Part shown: positions 1 through 8,126 of the stretch, in pieces | How the letters are laid out: the number at the start of each line of letters is the position of its first letter | Position numbering within the stretch: the stretch's first letter is position 1 | Assembly: GCA_002450095.1 (NCBI GenBank) | Contig: DJYK01000015.1 | Coordinates: 24,929-88,928 of the forward strand | DNA length: 64,000 nucleotides | Reading direction: 5' to 3' | DNA from: Mageeibacillus sp. UBA6980 | GTDB lineage: Bacteria; Bacillota; Clostridia; Saccharofermentanales; Saccharofermentanaceae | Notes under the pieces: generated by a model | The model's input: only the letters and a program-made list of their open reading frames with translations | Told to the model about the DNA's origin: nothing | The model's database searches: none | Position numbers and translations under genes: made by a program

Positions 1-829
1 TATAGAATGACGCTATCTTTATGTCAGCCGGCACCTTAAGACCTAATTTCCTGATCTCGTCGAGCGCATATACGCATATCATGTCATCCGTGCAGATTAT
101 GCAGTCAACGCCCTTGTTTATGGCATCATTCACGTTGCGCACCGCTACGGACTTATTATCAGAGTTCATATATATGATCTCCTTCTCGACAGGTATCCTC
201 AGCTCGTCGTACGCTTTAAGGAAGCCTTGCTTTCTGGATCTGTTTACTATATGGTTCTCGTCTCCCCCGATAAGAGCGATGCGCTTCATCCCCTTAAGCA
301 GCAGTATCTCGGTAAGCTCCTTACATGCGCCTATGTGATCGTTATCTATCTGGAAGACATTCTTATAAGGAGTGCTTCCTATGGTTACAAAAGGTATGTT
401 GGACTCGAGGAGAAATTCCACACACGGATCCTTAAAGAGGGTTCGTGCGAGGACCACGCCGTCCACCTTCCTGTTCCTGACCATTCTCTCGAGATTGGAG
501 AAATCATCCTCATATACCATACAAAGCAGGATGTCGTGATCGTATGTCGAAGCGATATCCGAAACACCGATCATACATTTCTGGAAGAAAGGAAGCTCGG
601 TTACGGTCGAATCTCCGGGGATCACCCACGCGATGTTATAAGTCTTTGACTGAGCAAGTCCTTTCGCGAGCGGGCTCGGTCTGTAGTCATGTTCCTTGAT
701 ATATGCGAGAACCTTCTCTCGTGTAGCGGGACCTATCCTTCCCTTACCGGATATGGCACGTGAAACGGTAGTCTTGGATATATTCAGGGCTTTTGCGATA
801 TCGTCTATAGTCAGTCTGTCTTCAGTCAT
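1..829 (-). CDS. LacI-family transcriptional regulator (3' end cut by window edge)
   Basis: The reading frame opens at ATG 829-827 and stays open for 276 codons to the left window edge, so the C-terminus is missing. The N-terminus shows the LacI helix-turn-helix (residues about 6-27, TIDDIAKALNISKTTVSRAI) followed by the hinge region (YRPSPLAKGLAQSKT). The rest matches the periplasmic-binding-protein-like sensor fold, with DGVVLART, ALIGGDENH and the family-typical DCIICTDDMI segment. It is divergent from a GH42 beta-galactosidase, and a 10-bp perfect palindrome lies between them. By analogy with LacI/GalR regulators next to glycosidases it probably represses the galactosidase until a galactoside-derived inducer is bound. 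Family assignment is secure; the ligand is inferred from the neighbour only. Confidence 0.9.
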   Translation of the reverse strand, partial: MTEDRLTIDDIAKALNISKTTVSRAISGKGRIGPATREKVLAYIKEHDYRPSPLAKGLAQSKTYNIAWVIPGDSTVTELPFFQKCMIGVSDIASTYDHDILLCMVYEDDFSNLERMVRNRKVDGVVLARTLFKDPCVEFLLESNIPFVTIGSTPYKNVFQIDNDHIGACKELTEILLLKGMKRIALIGGDENHIVNRSRKQGFLKAYDELRIPVEKEIIYMNSDNKSVAVRNVNDAINKGVDCIICTDDMICVYALDEIRKLGLKVPADIKIASFY

Positions 830-877
830 TATCTCATTCCCCACGAAGATCATTTGCGCAAAATCCGGTAGATAGAA

Positions 878-891
878 CGCAACCGGTTGTG
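878..891. promoter_or_regulatory. Candidate LacI-family operator upstream of the GH42 gene
   Basis: CAACCGGTTG (880-889) is a perfect 10-bp palindrome with the central CG typical of LacI/GalR operators; one further pair (C878/G891) extends it. A TATATT hexamer at 893-898, immediately downstream, could be the -10 box of the galactosidase, so a bound repressor would overlap the promoter. No convincing -35 was found. Pairing with the adjacent regulator is inferred from position. Confidence 0.6.
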
Positions 892-950
892 CTATATTCA
901 TTCTATCAATATTTTTTCAAAAATCCATACAAGTTTGCAAGAGGTGTTTT

Positions 951-2969
951 ATGAAACCTGAACAATTCCTATTCGGCTGCGCCTATTACGATGAATACAT
1001 GCCCGTATCCCGCATAGATACGGACTTCAAAATGATCTGCGACGCCGGCATGAACGTCATAAGGATCGGCGAATCCACCTGGTCGACCTGGGAACCCCGC
1101 GAAGGAGAATTCGACTTTACATCACTTATAAGAATGCTCGAAGGTGCCCGTAAACACGGACTTCAGGTTATCATCGGCACCCCTACTTACGCCGTCCCCT
1201 CCTGGCTTACCGACATCGATCCGGACGTCCTTACGACCACCGCCTCAGGCAGAGCGTTGTACGGACACCGTCAGCTTACGGATATCACGAATCCCACATA
1301 CCTTAAGTATGCCGAACGCGTGATCCGCAAGATGCTCGACGTCACAAGATCATATAACGACGTGATCATAGGATATCAGCTCGACAACGAGACCCGTTCC
1401 GCAGGAGCGGCAGCCACCCGGGTACAGAAAGAATTTGCGCAACAAATGAAGGAAAAGTTCGACGGAGATCTTCATGCCTTCAATCTCGAATTCGGCATGG
1501 ATTACTGGAGCAACAAGATTCCTTCCTGGGATGCATTCCCGGACGTACGAGGCACGATCAACGGCTCTTTGGATGCTGAATACCGGGCATTTTTACGGGA
1601 CGTGGTCACCGGGTTTTTCAAATGGCTTAAAGAAATCGTGGATGAATACAGAACCCCTTCGCAGTTCATAACTCATAACTTTGACTATTCCTGGGTAGGA
1701 TACTCCTTCGGCATGCAGCCTGAAGTAAACCAGAAAGACTCCGCTTCGGTAATGGACATCGCGGGAGTCGACATCTACCATCCGTCCCAAGAGGACCTGA
1801 CAGGCTGTGAGATCACCATGGGCGGCGCTGTCGGAAGATCTCTTAAGAAGGATAATTATCTTGTTCTCGAGACTCAGGCTCAGGGCCGTCCTTCCTGGAC
1901 ACCGTTCCCGGGACAGCTGACCTTGCAGGCGCTCTCCCACCTGTCATCCGGCGCAGGCTCGGTCATGTACTGGCATTGGCACTCCATCCATAATTCATAC
2001 GAGTCATACTGGAAAGGGATCTTAAGCCATAATCTGAAGCCGAATGCCCCCTATCTCGAGCTGTCTTCATTCGGAAAACTTATGTCTTCTCTTAAGGATC
2101 GGATCACATACCTTAAGAAGACAAACAATGTCGCGATAATGCTCGATAACAGAAGCCTTACGGGAATAGACGAATTCCCGTTAAACGGAGAAGAAGCATT
2201 TAAGGGCAACTCGAAAGAGGACTACAATCATATGATGCGCCGCTGGTTCGACGCCTGTTACCGAATGAACATAGAGACGGACTTCGTCTACCCGGACGAT
2301 GACCTGTCTTCGTATAAACTACTGATCATCCCTGCCCTCTATTCGGCATCGGAAGAAACGATCGGGCGTATCCGCGAATATGTTATGAACGGAGGTCACC
2401 TCATCATCACCCCCCGCTGCTTTATGAGCAACGAACACCTGAAGATATATCACGACGATCAGCCTCACAATATGACCGATCTTACAGGCGCGACATACGA
2501 TGAATTCACCGTCCCCTCATCCGTCGGATTTAAGGGCACGCTGCCTCTTAAAGGCAGCGCTTCCGGCATTATGGAATTCTATACGCCCATTCAAGGAAGC
2601 AAAGCGCAGATCCTCTCGTATTACGATCATCCGTATTGGAACAGATATGCCGCGGTTCTAAGGTGCGGCGGTGTAACCACCGTAGGCACCATACTCACAC
2701 CCGAAGACACTTCGGAAGTCCTTAAAGATTGCCTCTTACACGCAGACATCGATATCCCTGAACGATCCTTTCCCGTTATCATCAAACGCGGCACAAACCG
2801 TATGGGCGAACACATATTATTCGTATTCAATTATTCGATGGATCCGACTGTTTATACCATCCCTTCGGCCTGCACAGACCTCGTTTCCGGAACCGAATAT
2901 TCCGCCGGCGATGATATCGAGATCTCCGCCTGGGGTTACCTTATACTGAACGAAGGCTCAGACGAATAG
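951..2969 (+). CDS. GH42 family beta-galactosidase
   Basis: Hydrolyses terminal beta-galactosides, probably imported galacto-oligosaccharides, since no signal peptide is seen and the enzyme should be cytoplasmic. The 672-aa length is normal for GH42. The N-terminal TIM barrel carries FGCAYYDEYMP and GESTWSTWEPREGEFDF. YQLDNE supplies the expected acid/base Glu147, and YLVLETQAQG the expected nucleophile Glu307. The GSVMYWHWHSIHNSYES loop and the A4-trimerisation-like and C-terminal beta domains follow. The start ATG at 951 has an AAGAGGTG ribosome site. The gene is divergent from the LacI-type regulator, and its 3' end overlaps the convergent PD-(D/E)XK-like gene by 34 bp. TAG is used as the stop, showing that TAG is not reassigned here. 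Confidence 0.95.
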   Translation: MKPEQFLFGCAYYDEYMPVSRIDTDFKMICDAGMNVIRIGESTWSTWEPREGEFDFTSLIRMLEGARKHGLQVIIGTPTYAVPSWLTDIDPDVLTTTASGRALYGHRQLTDITNPTYLKYAERVIRKMLDVTRSYNDVIIGYQLDNETRSAGAAATRVQKEFAQQMKEKFDGDLHAFNLEFGMDYWSNKIPSWDAFPDVRGTINGSLDAEYRAFLRDVVTGFFKWLKEIVDEYRTPSQFITHNFDYSWVGYSFGMQPEVNQKDSASVMDIAGVDIYHPSQEDLTGCEITMGGAVGRSLKKDNYLVLETQAQGRPSWTPFPGQLTLQALSHLSSGAGSVMYWHWHSIHNSYESYWKGILSHNLKPNAPYLELSSFGKLMSSLKDRITYLKKTNNVAIMLDNRSLTGIDEFPLNGEEAFKGNSKEDYNHMMRRWFDACYRMNIETDFVYPDDDLSSYKLLIIPALYSASEETIGRIREYVMNGGHLIITPRCFMSNEHLKIYHDDQPHNMTDLTGATYDEFTVPSSVGFKGTLPLKGSASGIMEFYTPIQGSKAQILSYYDHPYWNRYAAVLRCGGVTTVGTILTPEDTSEVLKDCLLHADIDIPERSFPVIIKRGTNRMGEHILFVFNYSMDPTVYTIPSACTDLVSGTEYSAGDDIEISAWGYLILNEGSDE

Positions 2970-3700
2970 AGTCTGCAAAGATTATCTATAAGAGAGGATA
3001 CCCCGCATATTATCTCATCGACAGACGGCATGGCCGTCTTAGTACCGCAGAACATCAGAAGATCGCGGCCTACGACCATGCCGTTATGCATATAATCTCC
3101 GAGCTTAACTCCGTTCTTGATCGAATAATCCTTCTCATTTAACCTGCCCAGAAATTCGATAAAGAAGCATCTGCCGAACTCCGGCAGGAACACCGCAAAG
3201 TCCGGATAATAGAAGTCATCACCAAGGACCAGCAAAGGCTCATATACATAACGTAATCCCAGAGAATCCAGTGTCTGTGCAATCAGGACCTCAGCCCTCG
3301 AATTGTACCTCACACCTTTATGCTCATAGTCATAATCCGTCTCTTCCATATCCGCCCGAAGCTTCTTATTGTCCCAGAACGCCCGTCCGAACGGCGCTTT
3401 GATCCGCTTCGCATCGAATACGAACGGTGATGCCGCTTCCTTAAGCGTTAGGATCAGCTGCTTTCTGTATGCGATCAGTTGCTTCCTTCTATTGCTTAAT
3501 TCCAGGATATCTTGACCACTCGGTGTATTCGCATAATGTTCATGCCTGTACCCCTTACCGTCTTTCAGGTAATACTCCCTTATGATCGTTCTGTTCCGGC
3601 GTTTTCCCGTACAGACTCTCGGAAGCTTTGACAACTCCGCTTCTACTGCACCTAATCGCGCCTGCAGATACTTTACGGGAAGTTTCTCCCAATTATTCAT
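2936..3700 (-). CDS. Uncharacterised PD-(D/E)XK-like nuclease-fold protein (paralogue of 27017-27799)
   Basis: I do not recognise a named family. The C-terminal half has a restriction-endonuclease-like pattern: SRAEVLIAQTLDSLG with Glu137, YPDFAVF with Asp167, and FFIEFLGRL with Glu182. The last motif is Glu-x-Leu-Gly rather than Glu-x-Lys, so catalysis is uncertain. The N-terminal half (residues 1-90) is a basic, probably helical stretch with KRRNRTIIREYYLKDGKGYR. A paralogue with the same order of motifs (E145, SPDF, IEALG) is encoded at 27017-27799. The ATG at 3700 is preceded by AAGGGGACA. A six-copy 62-bp tandem repeat begins about 110 bp upstream of the start. The 3' end overlaps the convergent GH42 gene. 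A DNA-modifying or repeat-linked role is only a hypothesis. Confidence 0.7.
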   Translation of the reverse strand: MNNWEKLPVKYLQARLGAVEAELSKLPRVCTGKRRNRTIIREYYLKDGKGYRHEHYANTPSGQDILELSNRRKQLIAYRKQLILTLKEAASPFVFDAKRIKAPFGRAFWDNKKLRADMEETDYDYEHKGVRYNSRAEVLIAQTLDSLGLRYVYEPLLVLGDDFYYPDFAVFLPEFGRCFFIEFLGRLNEKDYSIKNGVKLGDYMHNGMVVGRDLLMFCGTKTAMPSVDEIICGVSSLIDNLCRLYSSEPSFSIR

Positions 3701-3812
3701 AATCTGTCCCCTTATCCGATGATAATAAGATTATGAACGGTAATGAGAATAAAATCACTCGACAATTGATAACAATTACCGACAAAAACCGACAAACGGA
3801 CTACGGTCGGAT

Positions 3813-4196
3813 CAGCCGATATCCCCTGTATAGTCCCCTGTTCTTCCCGATTTATCGACTCCAAGTGGGGATTTCAGCCGATATCCCCTGTACAGTCCTC
3901 AGTTTTCCCCGATTTATCGGCTCCAAGTGGGGATTTCAGCCGATATCCCCTGTATAGTCCCCTGTACAGTCCCCTGTTTTTCCCGATTTATCGGCTCCAA
4001 GTGGGGATTTCAGCCGATATCCCCTGTATCGTCCCCTGTTTTTCCCGATTTATCGGCATCAAGTGGGGATTTCAACCGATATCCCCTGTATAGTCCCCTG
4101 TTCTTCCCGATTTATCGGCATCAAGTGGGGATTTCAGCCGATATCCCCTGTAGCGTCCTCAGTTTTCCCCAATTTATCGGCACTTAGTGGGGATTC
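3813..4196. repeat. Six tandem 62-bp repeats with internal palindromes
   Basis: Units run 3813-3874, 3875-3936, 3937-4010, 4011-4072, 4073-4134 and 4135-4196. Five are exactly 62 bp; the third is 74 bp because a 12-bp piece is doubled (TATAGTCCCCTG followed by TACAGTCCCCTG). Each unit contains CCGATTTATCGG, a short palindrome, and each unit junction forms GGGGAT-N10-ATCCCC. Differences are scattered point changes (for example TCCTCAG for TCCCCTG in units 2 and 6), so copies have diverged. Because 62 is not a multiple of 3, frames running through the array change from unit to unit, and I reject coding. It fills the gap between the GH13 gene and the upstream side of the PD-(D/E)XK-like gene. 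The function is unknown. Confidence 0.95.
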
Positions 4197-4226
4197 AATG
4201 GCAACAAAGTCCGGGCGAGCGTCTGA

Positions 4227-5789
4227 TCACTTAAATATCACGAACGACTGGGGTTTCAGACGGATGATCCCGTCTTCGATCTTACCTTCGCCGACTGACC
4301 AGATGATTCGGCGTCTTAAAGGCTCGAAGCCGGAAGACAACTCGCCCGAAGAGTCGAGCCGGGCGGATAATTCTTCCGAAGACGGATTTACGGCGATCAA
4401 AAGGTCCTTACGTCGGTAGATAAAAAAAGGCGAATCATCACTTAAAAAGACAATATCGAATGGTGCGTCAGAACAGAGCGAATCCTCCGAGAGGCGCAGT
4501 TTTATCAGGTTTTTAACAGTGTTAAACAGAGAATCCGGTATTTTACGAGACTTCTCGACCGTCGGTGCGTCAGACGAATCGTCGCACGGAAGGTATAACT
4601 TTCCGTTAAGGCCGGCGGACAACGTATCGGCATCCCACTGCATGGGGGTTCGAGAGCCGGTCCGGGTATATCCGCCTTCATAAGACGGCAGATCAAGGTA
4701 TCTCATGCCGATCTCGTCTCCGTAATAGATGAACGGGACACCGGGCATCGTAAGAAGGAAACAAAAAGCGATCTTAAGTTCGATCGAAGACAGATTATAT
4801 GATATGCGGGTAGTATCGTGATTTCCGGTTATAAGACTTATAAACCCGTGATCTTTGACCGCATTATATGACGGAAGCCATTCGTTTATAAACTTCGAAC
4901 AGGATATACGTGAATCCTTACGGAAGTAGCTCATATCCGGGCCGTCTGTCTCATAATCGCGGAGCAATGAATTATAGCCGTTACCCTTATGATCGAGATA
5001 GAAATCCATATCAAACCCCGCATCTACGATCGATGTATACGGATAGCACCATTCGGATACGAATACAGCGGACGGATGATCCTTACGAAGATCACTCAGG
5101 ATATCTTTCCAGACAAGGGCGGTTTGAGGCCAGGCATTCTCCCCTTTTACGAGGCTGTCGGCCATATCGACGCGGAATCCGTCGCAGCCCATATCGAGCC
5201 AGAATCTGCATATATCCTTGATCGCCTCACGGGTAGCGAGAGCTTCGGGCGAATCAACAGATGACTGCCAATCCTCTAAGGGATTCGTCCAGCCGTAATT
5301 CAATGCGGGCTGGCATTTGAAGAAATTCAACATATATGTGCCGTTACGCTCGGTCTCGCCTCCGATATAAGGGCGTCCGGGGATCCCCTTAAACCAGGAA
5401 TCCGTCCATATATAACGGTCCGAATATTCATTATGAGAAGCCTTCGAACTTTCAATAAACCACGGATGCTCCTCGGATGTATGTCCGGGCACGAGATCGA
5501 GTATCACGTGAATGCCCCTCTTATGAGCCTCAACAAACAGGTTACGGGCATCGCGGTTGCTACCGTAGCGCGAAGCGACCTTCTTATAGTCGCGGACATC
5601 GTAACCTGCATCCTTGAACGGGGAGTCGTAGATCGGGTTGAGCCAGAGCGCGTTGCAGCCGAGTTCACATATATAATCGAGTTTGGAGATTATTCCGTTG
5701 AGAGTGCCGACTCCATTGTTGTCCAAAGAATAAAAGGACTGCGGATATATCTCGTAAAACACTGCATTCTTAAGCCATTCAGGTGCCAT
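4227..5789 (-). CDS. GH13 alpha-glucosidase / alpha-amylase-family glycosidase
   Basis: A 520-aa cytoplasmic GH13 enzyme. All conserved regions are present: GCNALWLNPIYDSPFKDAGYDV, DLVPGHTS (region I), GCDGFRVDMA with nucleophile Asp208 (region II), VFVSEW with acid/base Glu246 (region III) and TGNHDTTR with Asp325 (region IV). The length and the loop between regions I and II fit the oligo-1,6-glucosidase, trehalose-hydrolase and alpha-glucosidase group. The exact substrate cannot be read; SEW in region III, instead of the common GE, separates it from textbook oligo-1,6-glucosidases. The start at 5789 has GGAGG 14 nt upstream. It is divergent from the EamA transporter, and the 62-bp repeat array follows its 3' end directly. 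It probably acts on small alpha-glucosides. Confidence 0.9.
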   Translation of the reverse strand: MAPEWLKNAVFYEIYPQSFYSLDNNGVGTLNGIISKLDYICELGCNALWLNPIYDSPFKDAGYDVRDYKKVASRYGSNRDARNLFVEAHKRGIHVILDLVPGHTSEEHPWFIESSKASHNEYSDRYIWTDSWFKGIPGRPYIGGETERNGTYMLNFFKCQPALNYGWTNPLEDWQSSVDSPEALATREAIKDICRFWLDMGCDGFRVDMADSLVKGENAWPQTALVWKDILSDLRKDHPSAVFVSEWCYPYTSIVDAGFDMDFYLDHKGNGYNSLLRDYETDGPDMSYFRKDSRISCSKFINEWLPSYNAVKDHGFISLITGNHDTTRISYNLSSIELKIAFCFLLTMPGVPFIYYGDEIGMRYLDLPSYEGGYTRTGSRTPMQWDADTLSAGLNGKLYLPCDDSSDAPTVEKSRKIPDSLFNTVKNLIKLRLSEDSLCSDAPFDIVFLSDDSPFFIYRRKDLLIAVNPSSEELSARLDSSGELSSGFEPLRRRIIWSVGEGKIEDGIIRLKPQSFVIFK

Positions 5790-5811
5790 AGGTTCAATTA
5801 AACCTCCGATA

Positions 5812-5839
5812 TTGATTCAGTTATTTTCTGTATTATAAT
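5812..5839 (+). promoter_or_regulatory. Sigma-A-type promoter of the EamA gene, giving a nearly leaderless mRNA
   Basis: TTGATT (5812-5817), a 16-nt spacer and a perfect TATAAT (5834-5839). The ATG of the transporter lies at 5849, so a start site 6-8 nt after the -10 leaves at most a few untranslated bases and no Shine-Dalgarno sequence. Confidence 0.6.
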
Positions 5840-5848
5840 ATTCGGCGT

Positions 5849-6748
5849 ATGAGAAAGACCACACCTAAAGGCATAGTATTATTACTGCTGACTGCCCTTA
5901 TCTGGGGGTCTTCGTTCGTATCACAGAGCATCGGTATCAAGTCCGTTGACGCCTTTACTTTCATGGGTCTAAGGACGATCCTCGGCACCTTGATCCTGTT
6001 CCCCGTCGTATTGATATTCAGGGACAGAAGCGAGCCGTTCATGGACGGTAAGACTATACGGTCAGGCGTAATACTCGGCATCGTCTTTGCCGTTGCCCAG
6101 AATCTGCAGCAGTTCGCCTTCTACTATTCGACTTCAGGCAAGATCGCTTTTCTCACGGCATTCTATATGTTCTTTGTTCCGGTACTCGGGATCTTCCTTA
6201 AAAAGAAGATCGCTCCCCTGACCTGGCTGTCAATACTTATAGCTCTGGCAGGTCTTTTCCTGCTCTGCATCAATACGGAAGACATAAGTTCGATCAACAA
6301 AGGAGATCTGTTAGCGCTTGCCTGTGCCGTAGTCTATGCGGTGCAGATAATGCTCATAGATAAATACACGGGCGAGAATGTTAACGGCATCAAGCTCTCA
6401 TTTATGGAGTTTCTGACGGCAGCGATTCTTACGACTCTTATGATGTTTATATTTGAACATCCGACGATCGAAGGGATCAAGGCTGCGGGACCCGCGATAC
6501 TTTATTCCGGCATAATGAGCTGCGGCATTGCATATACGCTGCAGATAATCGGTCAGAAGCATGCGAGCCCGGTAGTAGCTTCTCTTCTGATGTGCCTCGA
6601 ATCAGTGTTCGCGGCGATCGCCGGATGGCTGATACTTCAAGAAGCCATGACACCGAGAGAACTCGCCGGATGCGTCATCATGTTTGCCGCTATAGTCATA
6701 TCACAGATCTCGGAGACGATATCGATTCAGAAGAAAATCGAAGCCTGA
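5849..6748 (+). CDS. EamA/DMT-family transporter
   Basis: A 299-aa integral membrane protein of the drug/metabolite transporter superfamily. It begins KGIVLLLLTALIWGSSFVSQ, the usual first helix of EamA proteins, and contains about ten hydrophobic segments in two repeated EamA halves: the first about residues 8-140, the second about 148-290 with GDLLALACAVVYAVQIML and MLASLL-like helices near the end. It probably exports a small metabolite; the substrate cannot be inferred. No ribosome site precedes the start because the -10 box ends only 9 nt upstream. A TetR-family regulator follows on the same strand 78 bp downstream and may control this exporter. Confidence 0.9.
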   Translation: MRKTTPKGIVLLLLTALIWGSSFVSQSIGIKSVDAFTFMGLRTILGTLILFPVVLIFRDRSEPFMDGKTIRSGVILGIVFAVAQNLQQFAFYYSTSGKIAFLTAFYMFFVPVLGIFLKKKIAPLTWLSILIALAGLFLLCINTEDISSINKGDLLALACAVVYAVQIMLIDKYTGENVNGIKLSFMEFLTAAILTTLMMFIFEHPTIEGIKAAGPAILYSGIMSCGIAYTLQIIGQKHASPVVASLLMCLESVFAAIAGWLILQEAMTPRELAGCVIMFAAIVISQISETISIQKKIEA

Positions 6749-6826
6749 TCAATACAGATTCTTGCCTTTTAATCTAAAAAATGTAAATTATAATTATAAA
6801 AAAATTGCGAGAATCCGAGGTAGTAT

Positions 6827-7405
6827 ATGAGCGATAAGATCGATCCCAGAACACGCAAAACACGTAAAGCAATCGAAGACGCCCTTGCCGGACTTCTTAC
6901 GCAAAAGGAACTGCATAAGGTAACCGTCCAGGAGATCACTGAGATAGCGGATATCAACAGAGGTACATTCTATAAGCATTATCTCGATATCTATGATCTT
7001 TACGACAAGATGGAAAGCGATATCCTCCTCGATATCGGAATGCTCGCATTACAGCTCGAGGAACTCCCGTCGAACGAATTCTTCAAGCACCTCATAGATT
7101 TTATAGACGGCAGACGTACTATATTCCAGATGATCTTCTCGCCTAACAGCACCGGACAGATCCGTGCAAGACTCACACGTTGCATCGACGGTGTCTTCAG
7201 AAAGGTCGAATCAGAGAAACAACACATTGACCTCAATGACGATAAGCTGAACTACAGGACCTACTACAGATCTCAGGGTTGCATCGCGGTTATAGCAAAG
7301 TGGGTAAACGACGGATTTAAGGAATCCAAGGATTTTGTCGTATCGACGATATCCGAGCTCGATTCCAACACCCAGAAGTTTATAGTCCAGTCCTCTAAGA
7401 AATAA
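6827..7405 (+). CDS. TetR/AcrR-family transcriptional regulator
   Basis: 192 aa. The N-terminal DNA-binding domain is clear: RTRKTRKAIEDALAGLL, then VTVQEITEIADINRGTFYKHY, the TetR recognition-helix signature at about residues 32-53. The C-terminal ligand-binding region resembles the TetR C-terminal domain common in Clostridia (YRTYYRSQGCIAVIAKWVNDGF). It has a GAGGT ribosome site and a TATAAT at 6789-6794. It lies downstream of the EamA transporter, its probable target, though no operator was identified. Its last 11 bp overlap the convergent HAD gene. Confidence 0.9.
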   Translation: MSDKIDPRTRKTRKAIEDALAGLLTQKELHKVTVQEITEIADINRGTFYKHYLDIYDLYDKMESDILLDIGMLALQLEELPSNEFFKHLIDFIDGRRTIFQMIFSPNSTGQIRARLTRCIDGVFRKVESEKQHIDLNDDKLNYRTYYRSQGCIAVIAKWVNDGFKESKDFVVSTISELDSNTQKFIVQSSKK

Positions 7406-8123
7406 GATCCCAAAGCGAACTGATCCGGTCGCCGGGAAGACTTCTCGGGAACGACGGAGACTGCTCTGTCTGTATGTAACAGGCTTCTATCCCCACGCCC
7501 ATCGCGCCCCTTACATCGGCGAATTCATCGTTTCCGATCATGACGCAGGTGTCGGGGCCGGTCTTTCCCAACGCCTTGGAGTAGAACGCGAGCGACGGCT
7601 TCTTCACTCCGACATCAGATGATATGAAGACCTTGTCAAAAAGATCATATATCTTGAGGTATCTGAGCTCGGGGACGGTAAAGCAGGACTGCGCATTTGA
7701 AAGAAGATATATTTTCTTTCCGCGTCGGCGAAGCTCGGCAAGGACTTCAACTGCCCCTTCATAGAGCCTAAGCTTAACAAGCGAGATGCTTCTGAACATA
7801 ACGGCTGCGTCAATAACTTCAGAAGGCTCCGGCGTTACCTTCCTTCTCTCGAAAAGCTCCTTAAACACCTCGAGAAGATCTATCTCGACATCTTCTTCCG
7901 ATATCTTATGTCTGCTCTTACGAAGTCTGCCGTAAGTATCGATGACCTTACGCGCGCACAGCCTCTCGTACTCGAGGCGAAGATCCGTATCGTTATACTC
8001 AGCGCCCTTCAACGAATAGTAATTGGCGAGGCTGCTCCACAAAAGAGGAATGGTCTCGTCGGTCTTTATATCGACGAGAGTCCCGTAAAGGTCAAACATG
8101 AAACAGTCTTTATCTTCGTACAT
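7395..8123 (-). CDS. HAD-superfamily hydrolase
   Basis: 242 aa. All four haloacid-dehalogenase motifs are visible: FDLYGTLVDI with nucleophile Asp11 (motif I), YLLSNAQ (motif II, Ser), VKKPS (motif III, Lys) and MIGNDEFADVRGA (motif IV, acidic pair). An alpha-helical cap lies between motifs I and II, as in the YjjG/phosphoglycolate-phosphatase group (C1 cap). A cytoplasmic phosphatase acting on a small phospho-metabolite or nucleotide is likely; the substrate is unknown. It ends inside the convergent tetR-like gene. The DUF4214 gene lies just upstream with only 3 bp between, so the two are probably co-transcribed. Confidence 0.88.
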   Translation of the reverse strand: MYEDKDCFMFDLYGTLVDIKTDETIPLLWSSLANYYSLKGAEYNDTDLRLEYERLCARKVIDTYGRLRKSRHKISEEDVEIDLLEVFKELFERRKVTPEPSEVIDAAVMFRSISLVKLRLYEGAVEVLAELRRRGKKIYLLSNAQSCFTVPELRYLKIYDLFDKVFISSDVGVKKPSLAFYSKALGKTGPDTCVMIGNDEFADVRGAMGVGIEACYIQTEQSPSFPRSLPGDRISSLWDLIS

Positions 8124-8126
8124 AAC

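Noticed and set aside
3813..4196. Possible CRISPR array
   Set aside because: Units are contiguous 62-mers that vary by point changes; there are no unique spacers between fixed repeats and no cas genes.
3733..4419. Three overlapping plus-strand frames with a repeated ADIPCTV / RFIGSKWGF peptide
   Set aside because: They arise from the 62-bp DNA repeat, whose length is not a multiple of three, so the same peptide appears in successive frames; no ribosome site.
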